In this document: positions 1 to 14,262 of the stretch, one piece after another | How the letters are laid out: every line of letters begins with the position of its first letter | Numbering within the stretch: position 1 is the first letter of the stretch | NCBI GenBank assembly: GCA_903934285.1 | Contig: CAIZNN010000091.1 | Span: 1 to 32,241 of the forward strand | DNA: 32,241 nucleotides | Reading direction: 5' to 3' | From: Akkermansiaceae bacterium | Lineage (GTDB): Bacteria > Verrucomicrobiota > Verrucomicrobiia > Verrucomicrobiales > Akkermansiaceae | Notes under the pieces: generated by a model | The model's input: only the letters and a program-made list of their open reading frames with translations | The model's database searches: none | What the model was told of the DNA's origin: nothing | Program-made: the position numbers and the translations under genes

Positions 1-80
1 AATGCCAGGCATTATCTTGTTGACGGGAAGCATCTTGACGGCCGGCCTAATGGCGGGTAGGTTGGAACTGGGAATTATGG

Positions 81-110
81 GCAGTTGTGAGCAGTTGTGG
101 GCAGTTGTCT
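81..110. repeat. three 10-bp tandem direct repeats upstream of pcm
   Basis: Three head-to-tail copies of GCAGTTGTGR occupy 81-90, 91-100 and 101-110; the last ends in CT instead of GR. The 10-bp period places each copy on nearly the same face of the helix, which would suit a protein-binding array. The array lies about 145 bp before the methyltransferase start. Apart from it, positions 1-253 show no convincing gene. Function is unknown. Confidence 0.6.
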
Positions 111-253
111 GATCCAATGCCATGCGGTTTGGAGTGTGGGGATGAGGGGGCGTGCCTTCGGTCCTCCAAGCTGCCGGGGTGCTGTTGGCCCGCGTGCCAA
201 GGCACCGCTGGCGCCGCTGGCAGCGGGGGCGCGACCGGTTAATTTTCAGAGCC

Positions 254-994
254 ATGAACAAAATCCTTGGGTATCTCGTAGTGGCGGCCGCACTGAGCGG
301 CTGCGATTCCAACCAACTCGCCGACATGAAAACGCTTGAGACGGCGGATGACGGTTTCGCGGCGGCGCGCAAACAAATGGTCGCCGAGCAGCTTGCCGTG
401 CCCTGCCGCGGCATCACCAATCGCCGGGTCCTGCAGGCCATGACAACCGTGCCGCGGCACGAATTCGTGCCCGCAGCGCAACGCCACTGGGCCTACGAAG
501 ACGGCCCGTTGCCAATTGGCTTCGGGCAGACGATTTCGCAGCCGTACATTGTGGCCTTGATGACCCAGGTGCTCGATCCGCAACCCGGCGACCGGGTGTT
601 GGAGGTGGGCACCGGTTCCGGTTATCAGGCCGCCGTGCTCGCGCAGTTGGTCAAGGAAGTCTATTCGATTGAGATCGTCGAAGCGCTGGCCATGCGTGCC
701 ACCCATGACCTGCGGCGCTTGGGTTACACCAATGTGTTTGTCCGCGCCGGCGATGGCTACAAGGGCTGGCCGGACAAGGCTCCATTCGACTCGATCATCG
801 TCACTTGCGCGCCGCAACACATCCCGCAACCGCTGGTGGAGCAACTCAAGGACGGCGGCCGCATGGTCATCCCGGTCGGTCCCGCCATGAACCAAGAACT
901 CTACCTGCTTGAAAAACGCGGCGGCGAAATCCACCAACGCGACGTGCTGGCTGTGCGCTTCGTGCCGATGACCGGCGAAGAACAGGAGCGTTGA
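254..994 (+). CDS. pcm: protein-L-isoaspartate O-methyltransferase with lipoprotein-type leader
   Basis: The 246-residue product belongs to the PCMT family, which uses S-adenosylmethionine to methylate L-isoaspartyl residues in aged proteins. The SAM-binding motif VLEVGTGSGYQ is at about 115-125, and the family motif GQTISQP is at about 91-97 after a PLPIGF stretch. AAARKQMVAEQL near residue 36 is a typical PCMT beginning. The chosen start gives a hydrophobic leader ending in the lipobox LSGC (Cys17), as in signal peptidase II substrates. An internal ATG at 326 would give a leaderless protein of about 222 residues, the usual cytosolic PCMT size. Neither start has a strong ribosome binding site. 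The family is certain; cellular location is not. It converges on carB with a 16-bp gap. Confidence 0.9.
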   Translation: MNKILGYLVVAAALSGCDSNQLADMKTLETADDGFAAARKQMVAEQLAVPCRGITNRRVLQAMTTVPRHEFVPAAQRHWAYEDGPLPIGFGQTISQPYIVALMTQVLDPQPGDRVLEVGTGSGYQAAVLAQLVKEVYSIEIVEALAMRATHDLRRLGYTNVFVRAGDGYKGWPDKAPFDSIIVTCAPQHIPQPLVEQLKDGGRMVIPVGPAMNQELYLLEKRGGEIHQRDVLAVRFVPMTGEEQER

Positions 995-1010
995 GCAGAC
1001 GGCAGCTGGC

Positions 1011-4000
1011 TCACGCGTGATATTCCTGGATGCTCATGACGGTCAGTTCGCGTTGCTTGAGCGAGCGGATGGCTTTGACGGAGGCCACGGCGGCGGCGAG
1101 GTTGGTGGCGTGGGAGATTTTCTGGGCGATGGCGGTGGCGCGGATTTTGACCTCATCCTCGCGGGCTTCGTGGCTACTCGGGGTATTGACCACAAATTGG
1201 ATCTCGCGGTTTTTCATCATGTCGATGACGTTGGGGCGGGCTTGTTCGGCGAGTTTGTAGACGCGGGTGCACGGGATGCCCCCGGCCAGCAGGTGGGCAT
1301 GAGTGCCGCCGGTGGAAAAGATCTTGAAGCCGAGTTCGACCAAGTCACTGGCGAGCGCGACGATGCGGTCCTTGTCGAGATCGGCCACCGATAAGAACAC
1401 ATTGCCGGAGATGGGCAGCGGGTTGAAGGCCGATATCTGCGCCTTGGCGTAGGCCATGCCCCAGTCCGGATCGATGCCCATGACCTCGCCGGTGGATTTC
1501 ATTTCCGGGCCGAGGATGATGTCGATGCCCGGGAAGCGGTTCCACGGGAACACCGCCTCCTTGACCGAAAAATGTGCCGGAACGATCGTCTCGGTGAAGC
1601 CGAGGTCCTTGAGCTTGGCTCCGACCATCACCTTGGCGGCAAGCTTGGCCAGCGACACACCAGTGGCTTTGCCGACAAACGGCACGGTGCGCGATGCGCG
1701 CGGATTGACCTCAATGACATACAATTGCTCGTCCTTGACCGCAAACTGGATGTTCATCAGCCCCTTGACCTTGAGCTCGCGGGCCAAATCCATCGCGGCA
1801 CGGGTGATTTCCGCCTTGATCGAATCCGACAGCGAAAAACTCGGAATCACACAGGCCGAATCGCCCGAGTGAATGCCGGCCTGCTCGATGTGCTCCATGA
1901 TCGCCCCGATGACGGACGTTTCGCCATCGCTGATGCAATCGACATCCACCTCGGTGGCGTTGTCGAGGAAGCGATCCACCAGCACCGGCCGCTCGGGCGA
2001 GGCGGTGACCGCTTCGCGCATGTAGCGGGACAATTCGGCATCGCTGTAGACAATCATCATGGCGCGCCCGCCCAGGACGAAGGACGGCCTAACAAGAACC
2101 GGGTAGCCGATGCGGTTGGCCACCACCAGCGCTTCGGCCTCGGTGGTGGCGGTGCCCGCCTCGGCCTGCTTGAGGTTGAGCCTGTCTAACAAAGCCGAGA
2201 AGAACTTGCGGTCCTCGGCCTGTTCGATCGACTTGGGCGAGGTGCCGATGATTGGCACGCCGTGGCGTTCGAGGTCGGCGGCGAGGTTGAGCGGGGTTTG
2301 GCCGCCGAACTGGACGATGACGCCATGCGGTTGTTCCTGATCGCAGATATTGAGGACGTCCTCGAGGGTGAGCGGCTCGAAGAAGAGTTTGTCCGAGGTG
2401 TCGTAGTCGGTGGACACCGTTTCGGGGTTGGAGTTGACCATGATGGTTTCATAGCCGAGTTCCCTCAGGGCAAAGGCGGCATGCACGCAGCAATAGTCGA
2501 ACTCGATGCCCTGGCCGATCCGGTTAGGTCCGCCGCCGAGGATGATGATTTTCTTCTTGTCGGATTGGCGGGCCTCGTTTTCGTCGCCGTAGGTTGAATA
2601 GAAATACGGGGTGGCGGCTTCGAACTCGGCGGCGCAGGTGTCGACCAGGCGGTAGGTCGGGATGATGCCGGCGGCTTTGCGCTGGGCGCGGATGGCGTCT
2701 TCGGTGGTGCCGCGGGCCAGGGCGATCTGGCGGTCGGAGAAGCCGAGTTGTTTGAGGCGGCGGAGGTTATCAAGGAGCGCGGGCGTCTCGCCCGCGTTAG
2801 AAGATTGACTCGTGGGCGGGACGCCCACGCTCCTTGATCCTTCCTCGGCGATTTGTTGGAGATGGCGCAGGAACCAGGGGTCGATCTGGGTGGCGGCGTG
2901 GACTTCGGCGATGGACCAGCCGTGGGTGAAGGCGGATTGCAGCCAGAAGATGCGTTCGGCGTTGGGGATTTGGAGTTTGCGGGTGATTTCGTCGCGGGTC
3001 GGGTTGGGCGCGTCCTTCTTGTCGAAGCCAAACCCCCAGCGGCTGGTTTCCAGCGAGCGCAGGCATTTTTGTATGCTTTCCTTGAAGGTGCGGCCGATGG
3101 CCATCGCCTCGCCCACTGATTTCATCGAGGTGGTGAGGACCGGATTGGCGGTGGGGAATTTTTCGAAGGTGAAGCGCGGCACTTTGGTGACCACATAATC
3201 GATGGTCGGCTCGAAGGAGGCCGGGGTTTCGCGGGTGATGTCGTTAGGGAGTTCGTCGAGGGTGTAGCCGACGGCGAGTTTGGCGGCGATTTTGGCGATC
3301 GGGAAGCCGGTGGCTTTGGACGCCAGCGCCGACGAGCGTGACACGCGCGGGTTCATTTCGATGACGATCATGCGGCCGGATTTCGGGTCGGTGGCGAACT
3401 GGATGTTGGAGCCGCCGGTTTCGACGCCGATTTCGCGGATGCAGGCGAAGGAGGCATCGCGCATGAGTTGGTATTCGCGATCGGTGAGGGTTTGGATGGG
3501 GGCGACGGTGATGGAATCGCCGGTGTGCACGCCCATGGGATCGAGGTTCTCGATCGAGCAGATGACCACGCAATTGTCATTGCGGTCGCGCATGACTTCC
3601 ATTTCGAATTCTTTCCAACCGAGGAGCGATTCCTCGATGAGCACTTCCGAGACGGGCGAGAGGTCGAGGCCGCAGGTGACGATTTCCTCGAACTCCTCGC
3701 GGTTGTAGGCGATGCCGCCGCCCTGGCCGCCGAGGGTGAAGGCCGGGCGGATGATGAGTGGCATGCTGCCGATTTGTTCGGCGACTTTTTTGCCTTCCTC
3801 GAGGGTGTGGGCGGTGCCGGAGCGCGGCAGGTCGAGGCCGATTTTGAGCATGGCATCCTTGAAGCGCTGGCGGTCTTCGCCCTTGTCGATGGCCTCGGCA
3901 TTGGCGCCGATCATTTTGACGTGATAGCGGTCGAGCACGCCGGACTTGAACAACGCCATCGAGGTGTTGAGAGCGGTTTGGCCGCCGAGGGTCGGCAGCA

Positions 4001-4256
4001 ACGCGTCGGGCCGTTCGCGGGCGATGATTTTTTCGACCACCTCCGGGGTGATGGGTTCGATGTAGGTGCGATCGGCAAACTCCGGGTCGGTCATGATGGT
4101 GGCCGGATTGGAGTTGACCAAGACCACCTCGTAGCCTTCCTCCTTGAGCGCCTTGCAGGCTTGGACGCCCGAATAATCGAACTCACAGCCCTGGCCGATG
4201 ACGATGGGGCCGGAGCCGATGACGAGGATTTTGTGGATGGAGGTGTCTTTGGGCAT
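1011..4256 (-). CDS. carB: carbamoyl-phosphate synthase large subunit
   Basis: This 1081-residue protein is the synthetase subunit that makes carbamoyl phosphate from bicarbonate, glutamine-derived ammonia and two ATP for arginine and pyrimidine synthesis. The order is complete. The first ATP-grasp half starts with [22 protein letters not shown]. The helical oligomerisation region follows at about 400-560. The second half starts with [22 protein letters not shown], and a C-terminal MGS-like regulatory domain contains [10 protein letters not shown]. Glycine-rich ATP-grasp segments such as [12 protein letters not shown] and [11 protein letters not shown] are present in both halves. Length is close to E. 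coli CarB (1073). Residues about 473-496 are encoded by a palindromic repeat, described separately. No carA is in view. The 5' leader contains a 7-bp stem at 4296-4315 of unknown role. Confidence 0.97.
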   Translation of the reverse strand: MPKDTSIHKILVIGSGPIVIGQGCEFDYSGVQACKALKEEGYEVVLVNSNPATIMTDPEFADRTYIEPITPEVVEKIIARERPDALLPTLGGQTALNTSMALFKSGVLDRYHVKMIGANAEAIDKGEDRQRFKDAMLKIGLDLPRSGTAHTLEEGKKVAEQIGSMPLIIRPAFTLGGQGGGIAYNREEFEEIVTCGLDLSPVSEVLIEESLLGWKEFEMEVMRDRNDNCVVICSIENLDPMGVHTGDSITVAPIQTLTDREYQLMRDASFACIREIGVETGGSNIQFATDPKSGRMIVIEMNPRVSRSSALASKATGFPIAKIAAKLAVGYTLDELPNDITRETPASFEPTIDYVVTKVPRFTFEKFPTANPVLTTSMKSVGEAMAIGRTFKESIQKCLRSLETSRWGFGFDKKDAPNPTRDEITRKLQIPNAERIFWLQSAFTHGWSIAEVHAATQIDPWFLRHLQQIAEEGSRSVGVPPTSQSSNAGETPALLDNLRRLKQLGFSDRQIALARGTTEDAIRAQRKAAGIIPTYRLVDTCAAEFEAATPYFYSTYGDENEARQSDKKKIIILGGGPNRIGQGIEFDYCCVHAAFALRELGYETIMVNSNPETVSTDYDTSDKLFFEPLTLEDVLNICDQEQPHGVIVQFGGQTPLNLAADLERHGVPIIGTSPKSIEQAEDRKFFSALLDRLNLKQAEAGTATTEAEALVVANRIGYPVLVRPSFVLGGRAMMIVYSDAELSRYMREAVTASPERPVLVDRFLDNATEVDVDCISDGETSVIGAIMEHIEQAGIHSGDSACVIPSFSLSDSIKAEITRAAMDLARELKVKGLMNIQFAVKDEQLYVIEVNPRASRTVPFVGKATGVSLAKLAAKVMVGAKLKDLGFTETIVPAHFSVKEAVFPWNRFPGIDIILGPEMKSTGEVMGIDPDWGMAYAKAQISAFNPLPISGNVFLSVADLDKDRIVALASDLVELGFKIFSTGGTHAHLLAGGIPCTRVYKLAEQARPNVIDMMKNREIQFVVNTPSSHEAREDEVKIRATAIAQKISHATNLAAAVASVKAIRSLKQRELTVMSIQEYHA
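2770..2838. repeat. 69-bp palindromic element inserted in frame in carB
   Basis: The element is bounded by a perfect 10-bp inverted repeat, TCAAGGAGCG (2770-2779) and CGCTCCTTGA (2829-2838). Inside are two perfect 8-bp stems with 3-nt loops: CGCGGGCG-TCT-CGCCCGCG (2778-2796) and CGTGGGCG-GGA-CGCCCACG (2811-2829). The length is 23 codons, so the CarB frame stays open. The element encodes a peptide including VGVPPT and AGETPALL, placed between QQIAEEG and [13 protein letters not shown], in the helical domain between the two synthetase halves. A related two-hairpin element lies at 19451-19496. No target duplication was recognised. Confidence 0.85.
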
Positions 4257-4492
4257 GATCGTGAGTCGGATGAGGTGGCGGCAAGGCGGCTAAATTCCCT
4301 GCGATGTGGCAGGGATTGACCGACTTGTAAAGACCAGGCTGACTCAGGAAGCGAACTTCATGATTTTTTTGGCGGGGTGTGGTTGCCCGAAAACGGCAGA
4401 TGGTAACGGCTGCGACGGCATTTTCAAGGAGCGGCGGGCCGAAAGATCGGGCTTGATTGTTGAGGGATTGGTCCCTAGGTCAGGGGCCGCAA

Positions 4493-5089
4493 ATGCATCC
4501 CTACGAACGAATCCCATTATTTGCCGCCGGTCTGGTGCTGGCGGCCTGGCTGATCGGCTGGCACCTGTTGATGCTGGCCAAGCCCGCGATGGTGCAGGGG
4601 TTCTTGCACAAATTCCCGCGCCACCCCTGGCTCGGCCAAGTCATTCTCGGCATCGGTCTGGCTTGGTTTTGGTTGCTTATCGCCCCGGATGGCATGGGCA
4701 CTCTCAGCGCGCTGGCCATGGACCTCGGCGAATTCAACAAGGCCAAACCGGTGTTGCGGTTGCTGGTGCCCGTGGCGCTGGTATTGGTGACCATCAGCGT
4801 GCGGGATTTCCTCGCGGTGCGCGCCCTTGGCTTGCTCGGCCTGATGGTGGCTTCGCCGTTGCTGGAGGCGGCCTTTCTCAAGGATCCCACCTCGCGGTTG
4901 TTGGTGCCGCTCTACGCCTACGCCTTGCTCACCATGTCGATGTTCTGGGTGGGCATGCCGTATTTGTTCCGGAATGCGGTGACCTGGGCGACCGCCACGC
5001 CACAGCGGTGGACGGCCTTGGCCATGGCCGGGCTGGGCTACGGCCTGGCCACGCTGATCTGCGCGCTGGCGTTCTGGCGCGACTATTGA
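4493..5089 (+). CDS. integral membrane protein of unknown function
   Basis: The 198-residue product starts MHPYERIPLFAAG and consists largely of hydrophobic stretches: about residues 8-28, 45-65, 78-98, 101-120, 135-155 and 173-193, so roughly six membrane segments. No catalytic or transport motif was recognised. The ATG at 4493 was chosen over an upstream in-frame ATG at 4457 because a GGGG purine run lies just before it and the upstream 12 residues are hydrophilic and unlike a membrane-protein start. The gene is isolated, divergent from carB and convergent with uvrA, and gives no contextual clue. The frame is well supported by composition; the function is not assigned. Confidence 0.75.
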   Translation: MHPYERIPLFAAGLVLAAWLIGWHLLMLAKPAMVQGFLHKFPRHPWLGQVILGIGLAWFWLLIAPDGMGTLSALAMDLGEFNKAKPVLRLLVPVALVLVTISVRDFLAVRALGLLGLMVASPLLEAAFLKDPTSRLLVPLYAYALLTMSMFWVGMPYLFRNAVTWATATPQRWTALAMAGLGYGLATLICALAFWRDY

Positions 5090-5095
5090 GGCCAA

Positions 5096-5139
5096 CCGCC
5101 GACGCGGCGGATTCCGCGGGGCATCCGCGGGGGGATTTT
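5096..5139. terminator. paired GC hairpins between convergent genes
   Basis: Two short stems lie between the membrane-protein stop and the uvrA stop: CCGCCG-ACG-CGGCGG (5096-5110) and CCGCGG-GGCAT-CCGCGG (5114-5130). The second is followed by GGGGATTTT, a short T run on the + strand. Position and structure suit a terminator for the + strand gene, but the T tract is short. Confidence 0.4.
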
Positions 5140-5172
5140 CTGAAACTGGCCGTATCGGCGGTCGGTCTGGCG

Positions 5173-10857
<5,685 letters not shown>

Positions 10858-10915
10858 GCGCAGAGCTTAACCGAGAATCGCAGGTCCGCCAGCGCAAGAA
10901 TCCGCGCGGTTGCAG

Positions 10916-12778
10916 TTAGGGTTTGGCGTCGGTCTTGGCGTTGGCCTCGGCGGACGGCTCTTTAGGCGCATCCGGGTCGATGCCGCGCATGCGCTGGGTG
11001 AAGTAGTGGGCCTTGTCCTGAGTGGTGCTGATTTCGGTGCGAATCAGGGCGACCGCAGGGGCCTCGTTGGGATCGGTGAGTCGTTCGATCTGCCGGGTGA
11101 GACCGAGGATATAGTTGGCGGAGAGATCGAGCATCGCCACTTCGAGTGCCTCATCGAGTTTGATCTGCTTGGCCAGGAATTTTTCGTGGATATCGATGAC
11201 TTTGTTGACAAAGTCTTTTTCCTGATCGGCTTTGTTGCGGAGGGGAGGGTGCCGCGTGCCGGGTTTTTCCGGTTTGATGTCGAGAACCTTGAGGGTTTCG
11301 GGCACGCGCTTGCCTGCGGTGCGCCAGGTTTCGAACGCCTTGTCGACCCGCTTCTCGATGGGGGGGCGTTTGTCCCGATCGATCAGGCGCAGTTTATAGG
11401 TGATCTGGCGTTCGAAGGCCTCGTAGTTTTTTTCAATTCCAGTTGCGTGAGCCGCGAAGATGGGGGTGGCCTTTTGGCGCATCAGGTCGCGCACCCGGTC
11501 GAAAAACCCGGGCACATCAAAGGTGGGTGCCGTCGCCGGCACCGGCGTGACGGCCACTGGCGGCGGCGGGACCGGTTCGGTCTTGGCGACTTCGGGTTGG
11601 GGCTCGGGCTTGGGCGCGGGCGCGGGCGCGGCGGCGACCGGTTCCGGCGCGGGTTTGGGGGTGGGTTTGGGAGCTTGATCCACCGTCGGCGGGGCTGGCT
11701 GAGGTGGCAGCGGCGCCGGGGGGGCTGCCACAACTGGGTGGGTGCCGGTCAGCGGCGGTTCCTGCCGTTTCAGAATGACCAGGACGCCGGCGAGCAACGC
11801 CGCGGCCACCCCGATGACTGCCAGAATGACCACGCCGCTGGATGACTTGGATGGTGCCGCCAGCATTCTGCGGACCGGCGCGCCGCGCTTGCCGGAGGGG
11901 GCGGTGGTGCGCAGTTTGGCCAGCGGAGTGGCGGCCGCGGTGGTGATGGCACCGAGGTCCCGCGCCATCTCCGCGGCACTGGTGTAGCGGAGGTCCGGGG
12001 AGGGATGGGTGGCGCGGCGGATGATCGCATCCAAGCGGTGATCGCATCCACAGATTGCCGAGGGGGGGCGGGGGTCGTCGGCCGGCAGTCGCCCGGTCAG
12101 CAACTCATGCAGCACCACCCCAACGGAAAAAATGTCGGCGCGGGCGCCGACGGAATTGGGATACTTGATGACTTCCGGCGCGGTGTAATGGGGCGTGCCG
12201 AAGATGGTTTCGCCATCCGCGACGGCAGTGTCCATGGGCCGGGCCAAGCCGAAGTCGCCGATTTTGGGGCGGGCTTGTTGGTCGAGCAGGATGTTGCCGG
12301 GTTTGATATCGCGATGGAGGATGCCGTGCTCGTGGGCGTGGGCGAGTCCCAGGCACACCTCGATGACGAGGGGCACCGCGGCATCGGCGGCGATGGCAAT
12401 GCCGTGCGCCGAGTGAAACAGCGTCTTGCCCGCCACGAACTCCATGACGATGAAGAGCATGCCCGCCACCTCGCCAAAGTCATAGACGCCGATGAGATTG
12501 GGGTGATTGAGCCGCGCCATGGCCATGGCCTCGGCTTCAAAATTGGCCCGGAACGAGGCGTCCTCGCCAAATTCGCGGGGCAGGATTTTGATGGCGACGG
12601 GACGATCCAGCGACAGTTGCACCGCTTTGTAAACCGCGCCCATGCCGCCCATGGCAATGAGGTACTCGATCGCGTAACCCGGAAATAGCGGGGCGAGATG
12701 GGCTGGGTCGGGTGCTTCGAAAGCAGCAATGGGGTCAGCGTCACTCATTAGATGGGGCAAGCCAAGTTTGTCCGACAT
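10916..12778 (-). CDS. transmembrane serine/threonine protein kinase
   Basis: The 620-residue product is a Hanks-type (PknB-like) kinase. The cytoplasmic catalytic domain (about 35-275) has the glycine loop AMGGMGAVYKA, VAIK with Lys64, the catalytic loop HRDIKPGNILL (about 155-165), DFGLA (175-179) and the APE-like TAPEV. One membrane helix (about 315-336) follows a basic stretch. A long Pro/Ala/Lys linker (about 340-420) then leads to a charged, helix-rich outer domain of about 200 residues. The outer domain has no PASTA repeats or other sensor fold that I recognise, and ends in a Lys/Ala-rich tail. An alternative start is the ATG at 12748 (MSDADPIAAF). Being upstream of uvrA on the same strand suggests possible co-transcription but no proven link. 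The kinase call is firm; the signal sensed is unknown. Confidence 0.93.
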   Translation of the reverse strand: MSDKLGLPHLMSDADPIAAFEAPDPAHLAPLFPGYAIEYLIAMGGMGAVYKAVQLSLDRPVAIKILPREFGEDASFRANFEAEAMAMARLNHPNLIGVYDFGEVAGMLFIVMEFVAGKTLFHSAHGIAIAADAAVPLVIEVCLGLAHAHEHGILHRDIKPGNILLDQQARPKIGDFGLARPMDTAVADGETIFGTPHYTAPEVIKYPNSVGARADIFSVGVVLHELLTGRLPADDPRPPSAICGCDHRLDAIIRRATHPSPDLRYTSAAEMARDLGAITTAAATPLAKLRTTAPSGKRGAPVRRMLAAPSKSSSGVVILAVIGVAAALLAGVLVILKRQEPPLTGTHPVVAAPPAPLPPQPAPPTVDQAPKPTPKPAPEPVAAAPAPAPKPEPQPEVAKTEPVPPPPVAVTPVPATAPTFDVPGFFDRVRDLMRQKATPIFAAHATGIEKNYEAFERQITYKLRLIDRDKRPPIEKRVDKAFETWRTAGKRVPETLKVLDIKPEKPGTRHPPLRNKADQEKDFVNKVIDIHEKFLAKQIKLDEALEVAMLDLSANYILGLTRQIERLTDPNEAPAVALIRTEISTTQDKAHYFTQRMRGIDPDAPKEPSAEANAKTDAKP

Positions 12779-12950
12779 TCGTTTATCTTCAAGTAAAATC
12801 CCTCACAGTACGGGGGGAGCGGGGTGGAATAGTCAGCAATCTCCGCCGATTCTCCAACAGTTAAACACGGTCGGCAGGAAAAGTTGCAAACACAACGCGG
12901 TCCGGAACTCCGGCCATGGCTGCGCGGGGCGGCGGGAGGGGGCGGGGAGT

Positions 12951-13339
12951 GCCGCTCCCCTGTAAGCCGGATTCTGTCCGCCCCGCTCGCGCGGGGTTGG
13001 ACGGTCATTTCTCTCACTCCGCCGGAGCGGAGCGCCCCGCTTGCGCGGGATGCGACTAGTACCCGGAGAGTAACGGGCGGGCCGCCCTTCCCCTGTTATG
13101 TCTTGCACCACGCGGGGTTTGCCGTGCCGCCTTGGTTACCCGTGGCGCGGTGGGCTCTTACCCCACCCTTTCACCCTTACCTGTGCCCTTGCGGGCCATC
13201 GGCGGTATGCTCTCTGTTGCACTTTCCGTCCGGCAGTCTCGCGACTGCCGTCCCTTGCTTTCACAAGGCGCGTTGCCCTATGGTGTCCGGACTTTCCTCA
13301 ACCGTGCTTGCGCGCGATTGCGACCGTCCGGGGAGCGGC
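12951..13339 (-). ncRNA. rnpB: RNase P RNA (bacterial type A)
   Basis: This is the catalytic RNA of RNase P, which trims tRNA 5' leaders. On the minus strand the conserved 5' core GAGGAAAGTCCGGAC corresponds to 13285-13299 and the conserved 3' core AGAATCCGGCTTAC to 12962-12975; together they form the P4 region. Also present are ACAGAGAGCA (complement of 13208-13217) and GGTAAGGGTGAAAGGGTG (complement near 13160-13180), closely matching the E. coli P10-P12 region. The ends were set by a perfect 10-bp P1 helix, GCCGCTCCCC at the 5' end (13339-13330) with GGGGAGCGGC at the 3' end (12960-12951). Length is about 389 nt. No good sigma-70 promoter was found upstream. Confidence 0.96.
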
Positions 13340-13418
13340 ATGGCCAAGCTGGTCTGGATTGGCCCACATGCCAAGCAAAACTTTAGCCGGGTGGGCGAAA
13401 GGGCTGGCGAGGTTGGGG

Positions 13419-13447
13419 TTGACATGGCGGGTGCCGTCCATTACAGG
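13419..13447 (+). promoter_or_regulatory. candidate sigma-70 promoter for the ygiB-ygiC pair
   Basis: TTGACA (13419-13424) is a perfect -35 box, followed by a 17-bp spacer and TACAGG (13442-13447) as a weak -10 box. Initiation about 7 bp downstream would leave only a few bases before the GTG start at 13458, so the transcript would be nearly leaderless. The -10 match is partial. Confidence 0.35.
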
Positions 13448-13457
13448 TTGCGGCGTT

Positions 13458-14252
13458 GTGAAAAAGCGCAGTTTCTTAGCTTCGATCCGTCCCGGCGGCG
13501 TTCTCGGTTGGTCCACCGCCTGCATTGTGGCGGGCGGCATGGTCGGCCTGACCGGCTGTGAGCGCAAATATGTGGCCACCGCGCAGGACGAAAACATGGC
13601 CAAGCTCCAAGCCAAGATCGATGCCTTGGATGCGCAGAAGGGGAAGTTGATGAACGGCGAGGTGGAGAATAACTTCAACCTGCCGGGGGTCGGGTATTAT
13701 CATGCCGAAGCGTGCGAGTTTTTCGAACACCCGTATGGGTATGAGCAGGACGGGCGCTGGTTTGCCAATGGCAAGTGGCAGGAACACGCGGTCGCGCAAA
13801 CGACGGTGCCCGCCAGCCGGCCCACCGTGGAGGCCCTGACCAAAGTGGAGGCGGCGCTGAATCGTGAGCAACAACTCCTTGCCAGTCAGGGCAAGGGCGC
13901 GCCCGACACTGCTGGCAACAGCGCGTCCGACACCGCGCCCGCCACCACCGGCACCACGAGCAACAACCACCAGGGAGGGGGCGGGGTCGGCTCGGCGCTG
14001 ATGATGTATTGGTTGCTTGCCGGCAATCGCGGCAGCTACGCTCCGGGCATGGGATTCCAGCGCGCCGGGGCCCAGGTGGACAGCTGGCAACGCGGCGTGG
14101 ACGACCAGCGCCGCAGCGTGAGTGCCCATGCCGCCGCCAATCCTGGCTACAGCCGGATGGTCGCGCAAAGCCACAGCACGGGCACTGCCGTCAAGGCCGG
14201 CCAATCGGTGCGCGGCGGCTTCGGCCGCAGCAGCAGTCCCTCCGCCAGTTGA
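13458..14252 (+). CDS. ygiB: YgiB-like (DUF1190-type) lipoprotein
   Basis: The 264-residue product starts at a GTG (MKKRSFLASIRPGG), has a hydrophobic leader and a lipobox LTGC (Cys33), and so should be a lipoprotein. A coiled-coil-like segment (MAKLQAKIDALDAQKGKL) follows, then a YxxxxxCEFFEHPYG region. A low-complexity Ala/Ser/Thr/Gly part comes next, and the C-terminus contains the VRGGFGRSSS motif. The GG-rich stretch before ALMMYWLLAG and the terminal RGGFG motif resemble E. coli YgiB. The identification is strengthened because the next gene, 10 bp downstream, is a clear YgiC. An upstream extension in the same frame would run through rnpB and was not used. The molecular function of YgiB is not established. 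Confidence 0.72.
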   Translation: MKKRSFLASIRPGGVLGWSTACIVAGGMVGLTGCERKYVATAQDENMAKLQAKIDALDAQKGKLMNGEVENNFNLPGVGYYHAEACEFFEHPYGYEQDGRWFANGKWQEHAVAQTTVPASRPTVEALTKVEAALNREQQLLASQGKGAPDTAGNSASDTAPATTGTTSNNHQGGGGVGSALMMYWLLAGNRGSYAPGMGFQRAGAQVDSWQRGVDDQRRSVSAHAAANPGYSRMVAQSHSTGTAVKAGQSVRGGFGRSSSPSAS

Positions 14253-14262
14253 TCGCCGACCG

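Noticed and set aside
1-33. Possible gene start on the minus strand (MLPVNKIMPGI)
   Set aside because: Only 11 codons are visible and no motif or ribosome binding site supports it.
4296-4315. 7-bp hairpin in the carB leader as a pyrimidine or arginine attenuator
   Set aside because: There is no T tract, competing stem or leader peptide, so the evidence is too weak.
13098-13457. N-terminal extension of the lipoprotein gene through rnpB
   Set aside because: The region is RNase P RNA on the other strand. The lipoprotein leader starts naturally at the GTG at 13458.
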